64,000 bases of DNA, from positions 1,054,001 through 1,118,000 of the forward strand of contig NZ_CP186925.1 in NCBI RefSeq assembly GCF_049562855.1, given 5' to 3'. The position numbers and the translations under genes were made by a program. The DNA is from Ruminococcus_C callidus (GTDB lineage: Bacteria > Bacillota > Clostridia > Oscillospirales > Ruminococcaceae). The notes under the pieces are model-generated. The model was given only the letters and a program-made list of their open reading frames with translations, did no database searches and was not told where the DNA came from. Below are positions 1 to 7,808 of the stretch, piece after piece (position 1 is the first letter of the stretch; every line of letters begins with the position of its first letter).

Positions 1-769
1 ACGCTTCCACATTCTTCTGATAGATCAGCTGCAAGCCTTTCAGCAGAAGCAGGTTGTCCAGTACGATCTTGTGCCGGCAGTGGGGAATGATAAATTCCGA
101 CAGCCCGCCGGTGGCAAGAAATGTAGGCGTTTCGCCCAGTTCCTCCTCAATGCGGTCCAGCAGTCCGTCAATGCAGCCGGCGGCACCGTAGAGAATGCCG
201 CTTTTCATGCACTCTACCGTGTTGCTGCCGATGCAGCGTTTCGGCGGATCAAGGGAAATTTTCGGCAGCTGTGCCGTCTTTTCCGTCAGAGCATTCATGG
301 AGATGCCCACGCCCGGAGCGATCATGCCGCCGATGTGCCGCCGCTGGGCATCGATGACGGAAAGCGTTGTGGCAGTGCCCATGTCGATAATGACAATGGG
401 CGGCTGGTATTCGTGAAGTGCTGCCACGGCATCGGCAACGCGGTCGCTGCCCAGCTGTGCCGGATTGTCAATGGCGATCTGTAAGCCGGTTTTGACACCC
501 GGTCCCACCAGAACCACGTGGCAGTGTGCAATTTTTTCCACGGCTTTCCGAACCGCATGGTTAATGGAGGGCACCACGGAAGAAATGATGCAGCCCTCGA
601 TTTCTGTGGTCTGGATCTGATAGATTTCCAGAATTGTTTTGATAGAAATGGCAAGCTCCAGAGATGTGGCGTTCTGATTGGTAGAAACCCGTTCTACAAA
701 TAAAATCTGCTGCTCCTGAAAGCCGCCGATGACAACATTGGTGTTGCCGATGTCAATGGCAAGTACCAT
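1..769 (-). CDS. coaX: Type III pantothenate kinase, 3' part cut by window edge
   Basis: Phosphorylates pantothenate in the first step of coenzyme A synthesis (cytoplasmic). The product starts MVLAIDIGNTNVVIGGF, the nucleotide-binding DxGNT motif of the type III (CoaX) acetate-kinase fold. It continues with GSDRVADAV and IDMGTATT, the other conserved motifs, and later GGMIAPG. The start is fixed by AGGAGG just upstream. About 256 residues are visible, close to the family length, so only the C-terminal tail is missing. A sigma-A promoter at 951-979 on the same strand reads toward it, and a 33-bp palindrome lies in the leader. Confidence 0.95.
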   Translation of the reverse strand, partial: MVLAIDIGNTNVVIGGFQEQQILFVERVSTNQNATSLELAISIKTILEIYQIQTTEIEGCIISSVVPSINHAVRKAVEKIAHCHVVLVGPGVKTGLQIAIDNPAQLGSDRVADAVAALHEYQPPIVIIDMGTATTLSVIDAQRRHIGGMIAPGVGISMNALTEKTAQLPKISLDPPKRCIGSNTVECMKSGILYGAAGCIDGLLDRIEEELGETPTFLATGGLSEFIIPHCRHKIVLDNLLLLKGLQLIYQKNVEA

Positions 770-831
770 GAAAAGACCTCCTGAGATAGGGCAGCGTGTA
801 GGCTGCCGTAGATTCGGGCGTGTTTCCTTAG

Positions 832-864
832 GGCAATACCGCACAATCTTTGTGCGGTATTGCC
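832..864. repeat. PIE palindromic element, 33-bp minimal form
   Basis: Two perfect 15-base arms, GGCAATACCGCACAA and its complement, are separated by TCT. This is the end sequence of the PIE family with no interior. The flanks TTAG and TATG do not form a duplication. It lies in the leader of coaX, between the promoter at 951-979 and the start codon, so it would form a hairpin in the mRNA. Confidence 0.85.
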
Positions 865-950
865 TATGAAATTCATAAATAACTTTACTCATGATATATG
901 ATATACTTCTTTCATTGCTCCTGATAGATTGGAAACACGCGATATGTTTT

Positions 951-979
951 ATTATAACACAATTTCGGAAAAAGTGCAA
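951..979 (-). promoter_or_regulatory. Sigma-A promoter for coaX
   Basis: On the minus strand TTGCAC is followed after 17 bases by TATAAT, about 180 bases upstream of the coaX start. It is back to back with a plus-strand promoter at 986-1014. Confidence 0.7.
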
Positions 980-985
980 GGTACG

Positions 986-1014
986 TTGACTTCTCTCTGC
1001 GAAAATGCTATAAT
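986..1014 (+). promoter_or_regulatory. Sigma-A promoter for the 1105 gene
   Basis: TTGACT, a 17-base spacer and TATAAT. It reads through the 46-bp PIE at 1032-1077 into the gene at 1105. Confidence 0.8.
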
Positions 1015-1031
1015 AAAAACACAAAAATTAA

Positions 1032-1077
1032 GGAAACACTGAATAAAGCCCGCCTGACGGCTTTATGCAGTGTTTCC
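1032..1077. repeat. PIE element, 46-bp form with GGAAACACTG ends
   Basis: Inverted ends GGAAACACTG/CAGTGTTTCC enclose a second stem, TAAAGCC/GGCTTTA. It is flanked on both sides by TTAA (1028-1031 and 1078-1081), which looks like a 4-bp target duplication. It lies in the leader of the gene at 1105. Confidence 0.8.
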
Positions 1078-1104
1078 TTAACGCACAAAAACGGAGGTGT
1101 ACAG

Positions 1105-1515
1105 ATGCAGAACGTTGCAGTTTTATTCGAACAGGCGGCGGAGCAGTTCGCGGCAGCTTATCCGGAAAACGGACCCTTGTCCCCGTGGATCACGGAACAG
1201 CTGGGCGTTACAGAACCGTATCTGCGGGGAAAAGCCGGCGTTGCCCTGCTGCTGCTTCGGCTGGTACAGCGGCAGCTTACCGGCAACTCGATTCCCCTTT
1301 GTCGGGACATGCTCCCCATAGAAGACCGTGCGGCAGCAGTGCCGGAGCTGGAATCAGTACAAATCTGGTGGCATCGCTGGCTGGGGTGTGGTATCGGCAT
1401 GGGCTTTTCCGGCTGGGAAAGTTTGTGGCAGGCAGCAGACGAGGCGTTGCAGCTGCTGCCGGAAACACTGCCGGCACTCTGCTGTGCAGAGATTCTGCGG
1501 AGATTTGACGGATAA
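1105..1515 (+). CDS. Hypothetical protein, 136 aa
   Basis: I do not recognise a family. The start is supported by GGAGGTG 6 bases upstream, a good sigma-A promoter at 986-1014 and a terminator directly after the stop, so it is a monocistronic expressed gene. The product is mostly predicted helical, rich in Leu, Ala, Glu and Trp (WWHRW, GWESLWQ), without a signal peptide or transmembrane segment. Two Cys flank a Gly-rich turn (GCGIGMGF) and the C-terminus has a CC pair. It is probably cytoplasmic; its function is unknown. Confidence 0.75.
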   Translation: MQNVAVLFEQAAEQFAAAYPENGPLSPWITEQLGVTEPYLRGKAGVALLLLRLVQRQLTGNSIPLCRDMLPIEDRAAAVPELESVQIWWHRWLGCGIGMGFSGWESLWQAADEALQLLPETLPALCCAEILRRFDG

Positions 1516-1519
1516 AATA

Positions 1520-1555
1520 AAACCCGTTCTTGCGTGTGCTAAGAACGGGTTTTTA
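1520..1555 (+). terminator. Rho-independent terminator
   Basis: AACCCGTTCTT and AAGAACGGGTT pair around a 9-base loop and are followed by a T run. It ends the transcript of the gene at 1105. Confidence 0.85.
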
Positions 1556-1673
1556 TAGGTTCATATATAGTGTTGTTTTCTTCATCTGTCCCTCTAGTTT
1601 TTTGGCACGTTTTAAGGCAATACCACACAAAACACGCTTTTCGACAAAGCAGTCATCGTTACGGTGCTACTTT

Positions 1674-3617
1674 TTATTTTTCTATAGGAATCATGATTCC
1701 CACCCGAAACAATTCTGCACTGGGCTGTACGTCCAGTGTGCCCTTGTGCTTTTCCACAAGGTGCATGGCAGAAGAAAGCCCGATGCCGTGGTATTCGCTG
1801 TTGTTCTTTCGGGTGAAAAAGCCCTGCTGTTCCTTTGGTGCAAGCATACCGTCGTAGGTGTTTTCGATCACCATATACCAGAATGCAGGCTTGCAGGCAG
1901 TTTTCAGCCGAATTCGTTTTGTTGCTTCCGGCGGCATTCGCAGACACGCTTCTACGGCGTTTTCCAGCAGGTTTCCCAGCAGGGTGCACAATTCTACGTC
2001 AGTCATGGAAAACGGTTCCGGAATCTGAAATTGCAGGGACAGATCAATGTGCTGGATCTCCGCCAGATTGTCATAGTAGAACAGCAGAGCATCTACTGCC
2101 GGTCTGCCGCAATAGGTTTCCATGATTTTTCCAGATCCGCTGCTGTATTCGCCCACAGAGTCCAGATACTCCAGAATCACCTGATCGCCGGTTTGTTCTG
2201 CCAGCGTGTGCAGTGTGCGGAGATGGTGGCGGAAATCGTGGACAAACCGCCGGCGGATCTCGACCTGTTCCCGCAGCTGGAAGGTGTAGTTGGTCTGCAT
2301 GATCAGCTGCTTTTCGGCGTTGTGGTTCTGCTGCTGGAGCAGGCGGTTCTGGGTGTAACTTTCCGCTAAAAATTTCCATAGCATCGTAGCCAGCATGTAG
2401 ATCAGCACCGTGCAGACCCATTCCAGAAACCATCCGCCAAAGATCGGGTCGTATGCCGGATAGATACGATCCCAGAGGCAGGCACAGCCGAAAAAGAGGG
2501 ATACATAGAAAAGCCGATGATTCTTTTCGCTTTTGCGGGCGGTCAGGAATGCTGTGAAGATCAGATACGCCGAAAGCAGTAGCTTATATCCGGCAAGAAG
2601 TCGGGAAACAGCGGCAATGCCCCAGTCCGGTATGCTGGCTGCACCGAAAAAATACACCGAAACGCCAACGCAGATCCCCACAGCAACGCCGCAGCTGATG
2701 CGGGAAGCCGTGGCAGCAATGCCGCAGACCTGATTGTGCAGGTAGAGCAGCAGAGTCAGTGTTCCGTAGCAGCACAGCGTTTCCAGCCAGTAAGTGGGAA
2801 ACACCGGCAGCAGAAAGAGCGTGTGCAGCAGGGGATACACTGTCCATCCGATCATCAGCAGACAGAGCAGTGCCAGAAGGGCAGTATTTTTGTGGCGTGT
2901 CCGAAGCCAGAAGTACCCGCAGATGAGAATGGCAACCTGAAATGTGAAAATCGTACAGAGCCGCAGCCCCAGCCGGATTCCACGGGTGTAATTCAATGCC
3001 TGCGGTGTACCGAACGCTGGCGGAAAAGTCATGCCGCTGTAGAAATAGGACTGATTATTGACAGCGATCAGTATGGTGATCATGCCGTTTTCGTCCGGAA
3101 AAAAACTGACCAGCCGGCTGCCGGTCGCGTCCCGATAGTGGTCTGGGTCGGGATTTCCGATAGACAGAGCCGGATCGCCGTTGATATACAGCTGGTATGC
3201 TGAAAATACTTCCGGCATACCCAGAGAATAACTGATGCGGGTACTGGGAACCTGAATGCGGAGCAGATAAGTGCCGCAGCCAAGCTGTGTCTGGCCGCTC
3301 TGTCCGGAGAGATCCATGCGGTTTCCGGACTGGAGATTGACATAGGTCATATACCGGTCTGGGTCGCCGTCCTGAAAGTCTGCCGGTGTCAGCAGCACAT
3401 TGGGATAATATGCCCAGTCATGCCACAGATAACGGCTGGGGTGCTGCTCCATGTCCGCTTCGGAAAGGATCAGCAGTCCGTTGATGGGCTGAGTGGTATG
3501 CTGCGTATATTTGTTGTTGAAACGGTACAGCCCGCTGAAAAACAGCGATGCCAGAAGCACGGACAGCAGCATGCCCAGATATAACCGGAGCATCTGCCTG
3601 CGATTCTGCCGGTTCAT
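1674..3617 (-). CDS. 7TM-type sensor histidine kinase (AgrC/GHKL class)
   Basis: Membrane sensor that would phosphorylate the LytTR regulator encoded at 5184-5906. Residues about 12-32 form an N-terminal membrane segment, followed by an extracellular beta-rich region resembling 7TMR-DISM sensors. A block of about seven hydrophobic helices spans roughly residues 205-405. A coiled linker leads to the phospho-acceptor motif HDFRHH, with H460. The ATPase part shows the N-box NLLENAVEAC and the G-box GIGLSSAM. The 647-residue length suits this architecture. Its ATG overlaps the stop of the upstream surface-protein gene by 4 bases (ATGA), indicating translational coupling. The extracellular ligand is unknown. 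Confidence 0.9.
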   Translation of the reverse strand: MNRQNRRQMLRLYLGMLLSVLLASLFFSGLYRFNNKYTQHTTQPINGLLILSEADMEQHPSRYLWHDWAYYPNVLLTPADFQDGDPDRYMTYVNLQSGNRMDLSGQSGQTQLGCGTYLLRIQVPSTRISYSLGMPEVFSAYQLYINGDPALSIGNPDPDHYRDATGSRLVSFFPDENGMITILIAVNNQSYFYSGMTFPPAFGTPQALNYTRGIRLGLRLCTIFTFQVAILICGYFWLRTRHKNTALLALLCLLMIGWTVYPLLHTLFLLPVFPTYWLETLCCYGTLTLLLYLHNQVCGIAATASRISCGVAVGICVGVSVYFFGAASIPDWGIAAVSRLLAGYKLLLSAYLIFTAFLTARKSEKNHRLFYVSLFFGCACLWDRIYPAYDPIFGGWFLEWVCTVLIYMLATMLWKFLAESYTQNRLLQQQNHNAEKQLIMQTNYTFQLREQVEIRRRFVHDFRHHLRTLHTLAEQTGDQVILEYLDSVGEYSSGSGKIMETYCGRPAVDALLFYYDNLAEIQHIDLSLQFQIPEPFSMTDVELCTLLGNLLENAVEACLRMPPEATKRIRLKTACKPAFWYMVIENTYDGMLAPKEQQGFFTRKNNSEYHGIGLSSAMHLVEKHKGTLDVQPSAELFRVGIMIPIEK

Positions 3618-5179
3618 CGTTTTTGATTCCTTAGCCGCAGGAACAGAAAGATGCCCAGTCCTGCCGCAGCGATCCCACCTGCCAGCCAGAAAATCCAGTA
3701 CGGAGCATTATGCTCTGCCTCTGCTGCCGGAATGGAGAAGATTCCCAGATAACTGGTATCCATGCGGTAAGCGTGGCTGTCTGCATCGTATTCCAACAGC
3801 TGTGCGGCTCCGTTGACTTCCAGTGCCGGTTCGGCATCTTTGGAAAAGAGCGATTCCGGAAACCACAATGTCACTTCTTTTTGCAGGGAAACATTTTCGT
3901 CATTTACGGTGACTTGTACGGCGTAGTTGCCGTCCTCTTTTGGCGTGATCGAAACAGTGACGGTGTCGGCGTCGGTGTAGGGGAATGCTCCCTGCGGAAT
4001 GGAAAGGGTAACGCCGTTTTTGGAGAATACCGCATTGCCGCTTTGTTCGAACATGCACTGCAGCCGGTATCCGGAAATGGTATCCCGATCGCTGTCCGAG
4101 TATTCCAGCATGGGAGCCGCAGCAGTTGTCTTGCTCTGGGCGGTGCTGGTTTCGGAAGTGGCAGAAGCAGCTGTGGTCTGGGCAGCGGCAGTTTCCGCAG
4201 GGGTGCGGTTGACAGAATATGCCTTTTTCTTGTGTTCTTCCCGCGGCGAACCGGCGTTGTCATTTTCCTCTGCTGCGGCAGGCACAGCTGCCGGTGCCTT
4301 GATCTGAGCCGCCTGTGTTTGTGTGGTGGTGAAAGCGGCAGATCGTGTTTCTGTCGGTGCAGTTTCCGGAGCCGCAGGAGCCGGCTGGGAAACCGCCGGC
4401 GTGGGAGAAGCCACATTGTCGCTGCCGTCCCGATCGCCGCCTATGGAGATCACCTTGGTATGACTGCCGTCTTCGAAAATGCCGATGTACTGCGAACGTG
4501 TATCTTCGGTCTGCACATAAAAATAGGTGTACCACTTTTCCGGCAGACGATTTCGATGGATAAAAAAGCCGTTCTGGCAAATCGATGCCATTTTGTCGTC
4601 GCACAATGTCCATGTACAGTCGTCCAGCTCAGCATCGTCACAGGGCTGCTCGCTGGAATAGGCATAAACGCTGTCGCCCTCATGGAGCTCCGGCAGGCAG
4701 TAAATGACGTGGCTCTCCGCTGTGGTGCGTGCACAGAACAGGTCAAATGCTTCCGGCTGGCTGATGCAGACCGGAATGGAAATGTTCTCCAACTCCGGAG
4801 CAAGCACATAGTTCGCAGCATCTCTGTCGGAATCGTCAATGCACAGATGCACAGTAACGGTATAGCTTCCCGCAGTCTGAATGTCCACCGTTTCCCAGCC
4901 GGAGATCTCCGCCAGAAGCAGGGCTTCGCCGCCGTTCTCATTATAAGCGATCAGATAGGAAACCGCATCTTCCAGATAATACTGAGATTCTTCCAGTTCG
5001 AGAGTATCCCCTTCGGCAATGAGAAAGCCGCTGAAAAACACGTCGGCAGAAGCAATCGCGGTGAGAACCTCCGGTTCTTCTTCCGCTTCAGCTGAAACCG
5101 GAATGCTGCTGCCGAGGCAGGTCAGCAGAAAAAGGAAAAGCACGGCAAATTTGCCGAAACGTTTTGAAGCACACATCAA
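3614..5179 (-). CDS. Secreted, membrane-anchored surface protein, 521 aa
   Basis: The N-terminus is a signal peptide (hydrophobic LFLFLLTCLGSSIPVSAEA). The mature part begins with about 215 residues of beta-rich repeats. A Ser/Thr/Ala/Pro-rich low-complexity linker follows (about 265-365, many TTAA/TAAA-like steps), then a second domain with SGYRLQCMFEQSG and VTLSIPQGAFPY, resembling ZU5-like or Ig-like folds. A C-terminal transmembrane helix (IFWLAGGIAAAGLGIFLFL) ends in RLRNQKR. It is sandwiched between the response regulator and the kinase with 4-base gaps or overlaps, so it is probably a ligand-binding or accessory partner of this sensor. That role is inference; no enzymatic motif is visible. 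Confidence 0.75.
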   Translation of the reverse strand: MMCASKRFGKFAVLFLFLLTCLGSSIPVSAEAEEEPEVLTAIASADVFFSGFLIAEGDTLELEESQYYLEDAVSYLIAYNENGGEALLLAEISGWETVDIQTAGSYTVTVHLCIDDSDRDAANYVLAPELENISIPVCISQPEAFDLFCARTTAESHVIYCLPELHEGDSVYAYSSEQPCDDAELDDCTWTLCDDKMASICQNGFFIHRNRLPEKWYTYFYVQTEDTRSQYIGIFEDGSHTKVISIGGDRDGSDNVASPTPAVSQPAPAAPETAPTETRSAAFTTTQTQAAQIKAPAAVPAAAEENDNAGSPREEHKKKAYSVNRTPAETAAAQTTAASATSETSTAQSKTTAAAPMLEYSDSDRDTISGYRLQCMFEQSGNAVFSKNGVTLSIPQGAFPYTDADTVTVSITPKEDGNYAVQVTVNDENVSLQKEVTLWFPESLFSKDAEPALEVNGAAQLLEYDADSHAYRMDTSYLGIFSIPAAEAEHNAPYWIFWLAGGIAAAGLGIFLFLRLRNQKR

Positions 5180-5183
5180 AGCA

Positions 5184-5906
5184 TCAATCCTCCTTTGCCA
5201 TTTGGTCGTAGAGATAGGTACGCCAGAGTTCGCCGATTTTTTTCTTGTTGCGGATATTGATCGGCAGCGTTTCGCCGTTGGAGAGCCGGAACAGATTGCC
5301 GTCCATGTCCTGAATGTGCTGCATGTTTACGAGAATGCCGCGGATACAGGGGAGAAAGCGTTCGTCAGCCTCCAGCGATGCCGTCAGCTTTCCGAAGGAA
5401 ACAGCAAGAGAGATGCATTCTGTTTCCGTGTGGATCACCGTCGTGTGTCCCTGTACATCAATATAAAGGATCTTTTCGGTGGGAATGCTGCGGGGGACAT
5501 TTTCCTGTACAATTTCCAGAAACGGCACAGCATAATCCGGCTGTAGTTCCAGAAACTGCATTGCCTGTTCGAATTCCTCCGGCACAATGGGCTTTACCAG
5601 ATAGTACACCGCCCGCACGGAATAGCTTTGCCGGAGAAAGTCGGTGCTGCTGGAGAGAAAGATCAGTTTTGTGCGGCTGCCGGCGGCGAACAGTTCCCTG
5701 GCAGCGTCCATGCCGGTCTTTTGCTTCATATAGATGTCCAGAAAAACCACATCGAAAGTCCGGTGCTGTGCGGCTTCCAGATATTCTTCAGCACAGGTGA
5801 ATTCTTCCAGTTCCGCGGTGATGCGGTGTTTTTTCAGGTAGACGTGCAGATATAATTTCAGACTGTTGCGGTCTGCGGCAGAGTCATCGACAAGTGCAAT
5901 ATTCAT
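5184..5906 (-). CDS. LytTR-family response regulator
   Basis: Two-component transcription regulator. The receiver domain (residues 1-120) has the acidic pair VDDS near the N-terminus, phospho-acceptor D57 in FLDIY, and LSSS and KP at the switch positions (VKPI). The C-terminal LytTR DNA-binding domain spans about 140-235. I chose the ATG at 5906, which has GGAGGTGG upstream and begins exactly with the receiver strand MNIALVDDS; an ATG 45 bases further upstream is in frame but lacks these features. It is first in an operon with the surface protein and the histidine kinase, driven by the promoter at 5967-5995. Confidence 0.92.
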   Translation of the reverse strand: MNIALVDDSAADRNSLKLYLHVYLKKHRITAELEEFTCAEEYLEAAQHRTFDVVFLDIYMKQKTGMDAARELFAAGSRTKLIFLSSSTDFLRQSYSVRAVYYLVKPIVPEEFEQAMQFLELQPDYAVPFLEIVQENVPRSIPTEKILYIDVQGHTTVIHTETECISLAVSFGKLTASLEADERFLPCIRGILVNMQHIQDMDGNLFRLSNGETLPINIRNKKKIGELWRTYLYDQMAKED

Positions 5907-5966
5907 ATGCAAAAACCACCTCCGTTGCATTGTAGATTTTTGAATAGGCATACGAATACAGATTAC

Positions 5967-5995
5967 ATTATAGCATATTTTTCATGGAATGTCTA
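5967..5995 (-). promoter_or_regulatory. Promoter of the LytTR operon
   Basis: Minus strand TAGACA, a 17-base spacer and TATAAT, 60 bases upstream of the regulator start. Confidence 0.65.
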
Positions 5996-6045
5996 GGGAT
6001 TTTTTTGCGTTTCATGAAGAAAAACTGCGTTTTGCGTAAATCGTA

Positions 6046-6074
6046 TTGCATAATTGTGAAAAATCCAGTATAAT
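6046..6074 (+). promoter_or_regulatory. Promoter of the lipoprotein gene at 6178
   Basis: TTGCAT, a 17-base spacer and TATAAT, about 100 bases upstream of the start codon. Confidence 0.7.
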
Positions 6075-6177
6075 TATATCATCAACAGCGGTGCTTTTCG
6101 AAAGCAGTGCTGGAATAGAAATCAGAGCAGGACAGATGAAAGCGTGTTCTGCTGGGGCTGAAAAGGAGTTAGAATTA

Positions 6178-7068
6178 ATGAAACTGAGAAAAATGTTAGC
6201 ATGGCTGACTGCGATGGCAATGCTCGGAACTGCCGCACTGGCAACCGGCTGCGGCTCGGAAGAAACATCTTCCTCCAAGGCGGAAACCTCTGCTGCGGAA
6301 ACTGAAGAAGCTGCTGATGCAGCAGATGATGCAGAAGTAGATGAACTTGCAGAAGATGATGCAGAAAGCGGCAGTGTGGACGATGAAACCGCAGCGTATG
6401 CCGATGCACTGGCAGGCACTCTCTGGCTGGGCATGGATACAGAATATAACTGCTATGCTATGGGCTTCAATGAAGAAGAGATCGTATTTGAAGCAGATGA
6501 CGGTTCTTCTGCTTCCGGTTATTGGGGTGTTACTGCAGGTGACCCTACCATTTATATTTTCGATGATGCAGAACTGACCAATCAGATCGCTTCCATTCCG
6601 TGGAGCTATGATATGGAAAATGACGTGATGATCCTCAACAACAATGTCATCATGGCACAGGCAGATAACTACAGCTTTTCTGATGCAGCAACTGCAATGC
6701 AGGAAATGGCAACTGCCGCAAAGGTACAGGAATACTTGCAGGGTACTTACTGGGTAGGCACCGATGACACCAGTGCATCTGCTATTTCTATGAGCAGCGA
6801 CACGCTGGAGATCATTGAACTTAGTCAGGACGGCACACTGGATCAGGGCTCGTTCCTGTGGAGCATGGATTATGATACTCTGAATGCCTACGATGAGAAT
6901 TACAATCTTCTGGCAAGCTTTGGCTGGGATATTTCGGAAGATGGCTCGGAACTGCAGCTGACCAGCGACGGCGAGAGCATCGTATATACACAGGTATCGG
7001 AAGAAGATGCCAATGCCGTGGTAGAGTATCTGTATTCGGCAATGGGTCTGGAAGAATCCGCAGAATAA
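6178..7068 (+). CDS. Acidic lipoprotein, 296 aa
   Basis: The N-terminus (MKLRKMLAWLTAMAMLGTAALATGC) is a lipoprotein signal with lipobox LATGC, so the mature protein should be anchored to the outer face of the membrane by Cys25. A strongly acidic linker (about residues 27-65, rich in Glu, Asp, Ala) follows. Next come two similar blocks that each begin around GT(L/Y)W(L/V)G and describe a short beta-rich repeat: about 72-150 (GTLWLGMDTEYNCY) and 180-260 (GTYWVGTDDTSA). The repeat suggests internal duplication of one domain. The start is chosen for AAAGGAG 8 bases upstream and the signal peptide. Function unknown. Confidence 0.85.
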   Translation: MKLRKMLAWLTAMAMLGTAALATGCGSEETSSSKAETSAAETEEAADAADDAEVDELAEDDAESGSVDDETAAYADALAGTLWLGMDTEYNCYAMGFNEEEIVFEADDGSSASGYWGVTAGDPTIYIFDDAELTNQIASIPWSYDMENDVMILNNNVIMAQADNYSFSDAATAMQEMATAAKVQEYLQGTYWVGTDDTSASAISMSSDTLEIIELSQDGTLDQGSFLWSMDYDTLNAYDENYNLLASFGWDISEDGSELQLTSDGESIVYTQVSEEDANAVVEYLYSAMGLEESAE

Positions 7069-7077
7069 GTGTGTAAA

Positions 7078-7212
7078 GGAAACACTGTATAAAGGCAGCA
7101 CTGCCGCACAGGTTTTGTGCGGTGTTGCCTGAAGTTTGTCTGATGGTTTGGCATGCAATCTGCCGAAAAATCTGACGACGCATCTTATGCACAAGTTTTG
7201 TACAGTGTTGCC
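7078..7212. repeat. PIE element, mosaic 135-bp form
   Basis: The left end is GGAAACACTG and the right end CAGTGTTGCC. The interior holds a complete short GCCGCACAGG/TTTGTGCGG hairpin plus the AATCTGCCGAAAAATCTGACGACGC stretch shared with the 172-bp copies. It is flanked by TAAA if one extra C is counted into the right end. It appears to be a decayed or nested copy between two genes. Confidence 0.6.
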
Positions 7213-7284
7213 CTAAAACTATATAATTATAATACTGTTCCAATGGCAGACTGGAACGACATGGGACGAAAGGAGATTATGACC

Positions 7285-7482
7285 ATGAAAAGCAAAACTA
7301 CAGCAATTATTCTCTCGATTCTTCTGGGAGAACTGGGCGTGGATCGTTTTTATCTGGGATATACCGGTTTGGGTATCCTGAAGCTGATCACAGCAGGCGG
7401 TTTCGGAATCTGGTGGCTTATTGATCTGATTCTGATCATTACCGGAAAACTGACAGCCAAGGACGGCAGCGAACTGGTATAA
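7285..7482 (+). CDS. TM2-domain membrane protein, 65 aa
   Basis: Short TM2 protein: two hydrophobic helices joined by the conserved LGxxGxDRFYLG turn (GELGVDRFYLGY) and ending in GxxxIWWLIDLILI. The family is found in bacteria and animals and has no agreed biochemical role in bacteria. Two ATGs lie 6 bases apart; the second (7285) is 9 bases from AAAGGAG and is preferred. The gene is followed by a strong terminator. Confidence 0.88.
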   Translation: MKSKTTAIILSILLGELGVDRFYLGYTGLGILKLITAGGFGIWWLIDLILIITGKLTAKDGSELV

Positions 7483-7563
7483 GCACAAGGCAACAAAGGC
7501 ATTGTTCCCCTGTGCCTTTCAACTGTTCATATTGGAATGATACAGGCTCACAAAGCCGCTGTA

Positions 7564-7594
7564 AAAAGCAGAGATTTTTATCTCTGCTTTTTTT
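7564..7594 (+). terminator. Rho-independent terminator after the TM2 gene
   Basis: AAAGCAGAGAT and ATCTCTGCTTT pair with a 4-base loop, followed by seven T. It directly abuts the PIE at 7599. Confidence 0.88.
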
Positions 7595-7598
7595 GAAA

Positions 7599-7770
7599 GG
7601 CAATACCGCACAAAGAGCGTCTGGCGACTTTGCACGCCATCTGCTTGCAAATTTCCCGTCATATTTCACAAAAATGCTCGTGAATACATCAAGTATTCAC
7701 TCCGCTTTTTGTTTCATCTGACGAAAAATTTGACGACGCATCTGTCGCACAATCTTTGTGCGGTATTGCC
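7599..7770. repeat. PIE element, 172-bp subfamily A
   Basis: Ends GGCAATACCGCACAA and TTTGTGCGGTATTGCC. The interior contains nested inverted repeats, including TGCTCGTGAATACATC followed by AAGTATTCACTCCGC. It is flanked exactly by GAAA on both sides (7595-7598 and 7771-7774). It is nearly identical in sequence and length to the copies at 13894 and, inverted, 23110. Confidence 0.9.
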
Positions 7771-7808
7771 GAAAATGAAAAAATGAGAAATGACGAAAGG
7801 AACTGTTT

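Noticed and set aside
1612..1630. GGCAATACCACACAA preceded by TTAA near the 3' end of the kinase gene
   Set aside because: Only one end of a PIE is present with no matching right end, so I did not list it as an element.
3710..5095. 461-codon open frame on the plus strand
   Set aside because: It is antisense to the surface-protein gene, has no ribosome site, and its composition is that of the reverse strand of a GC-rich gene.
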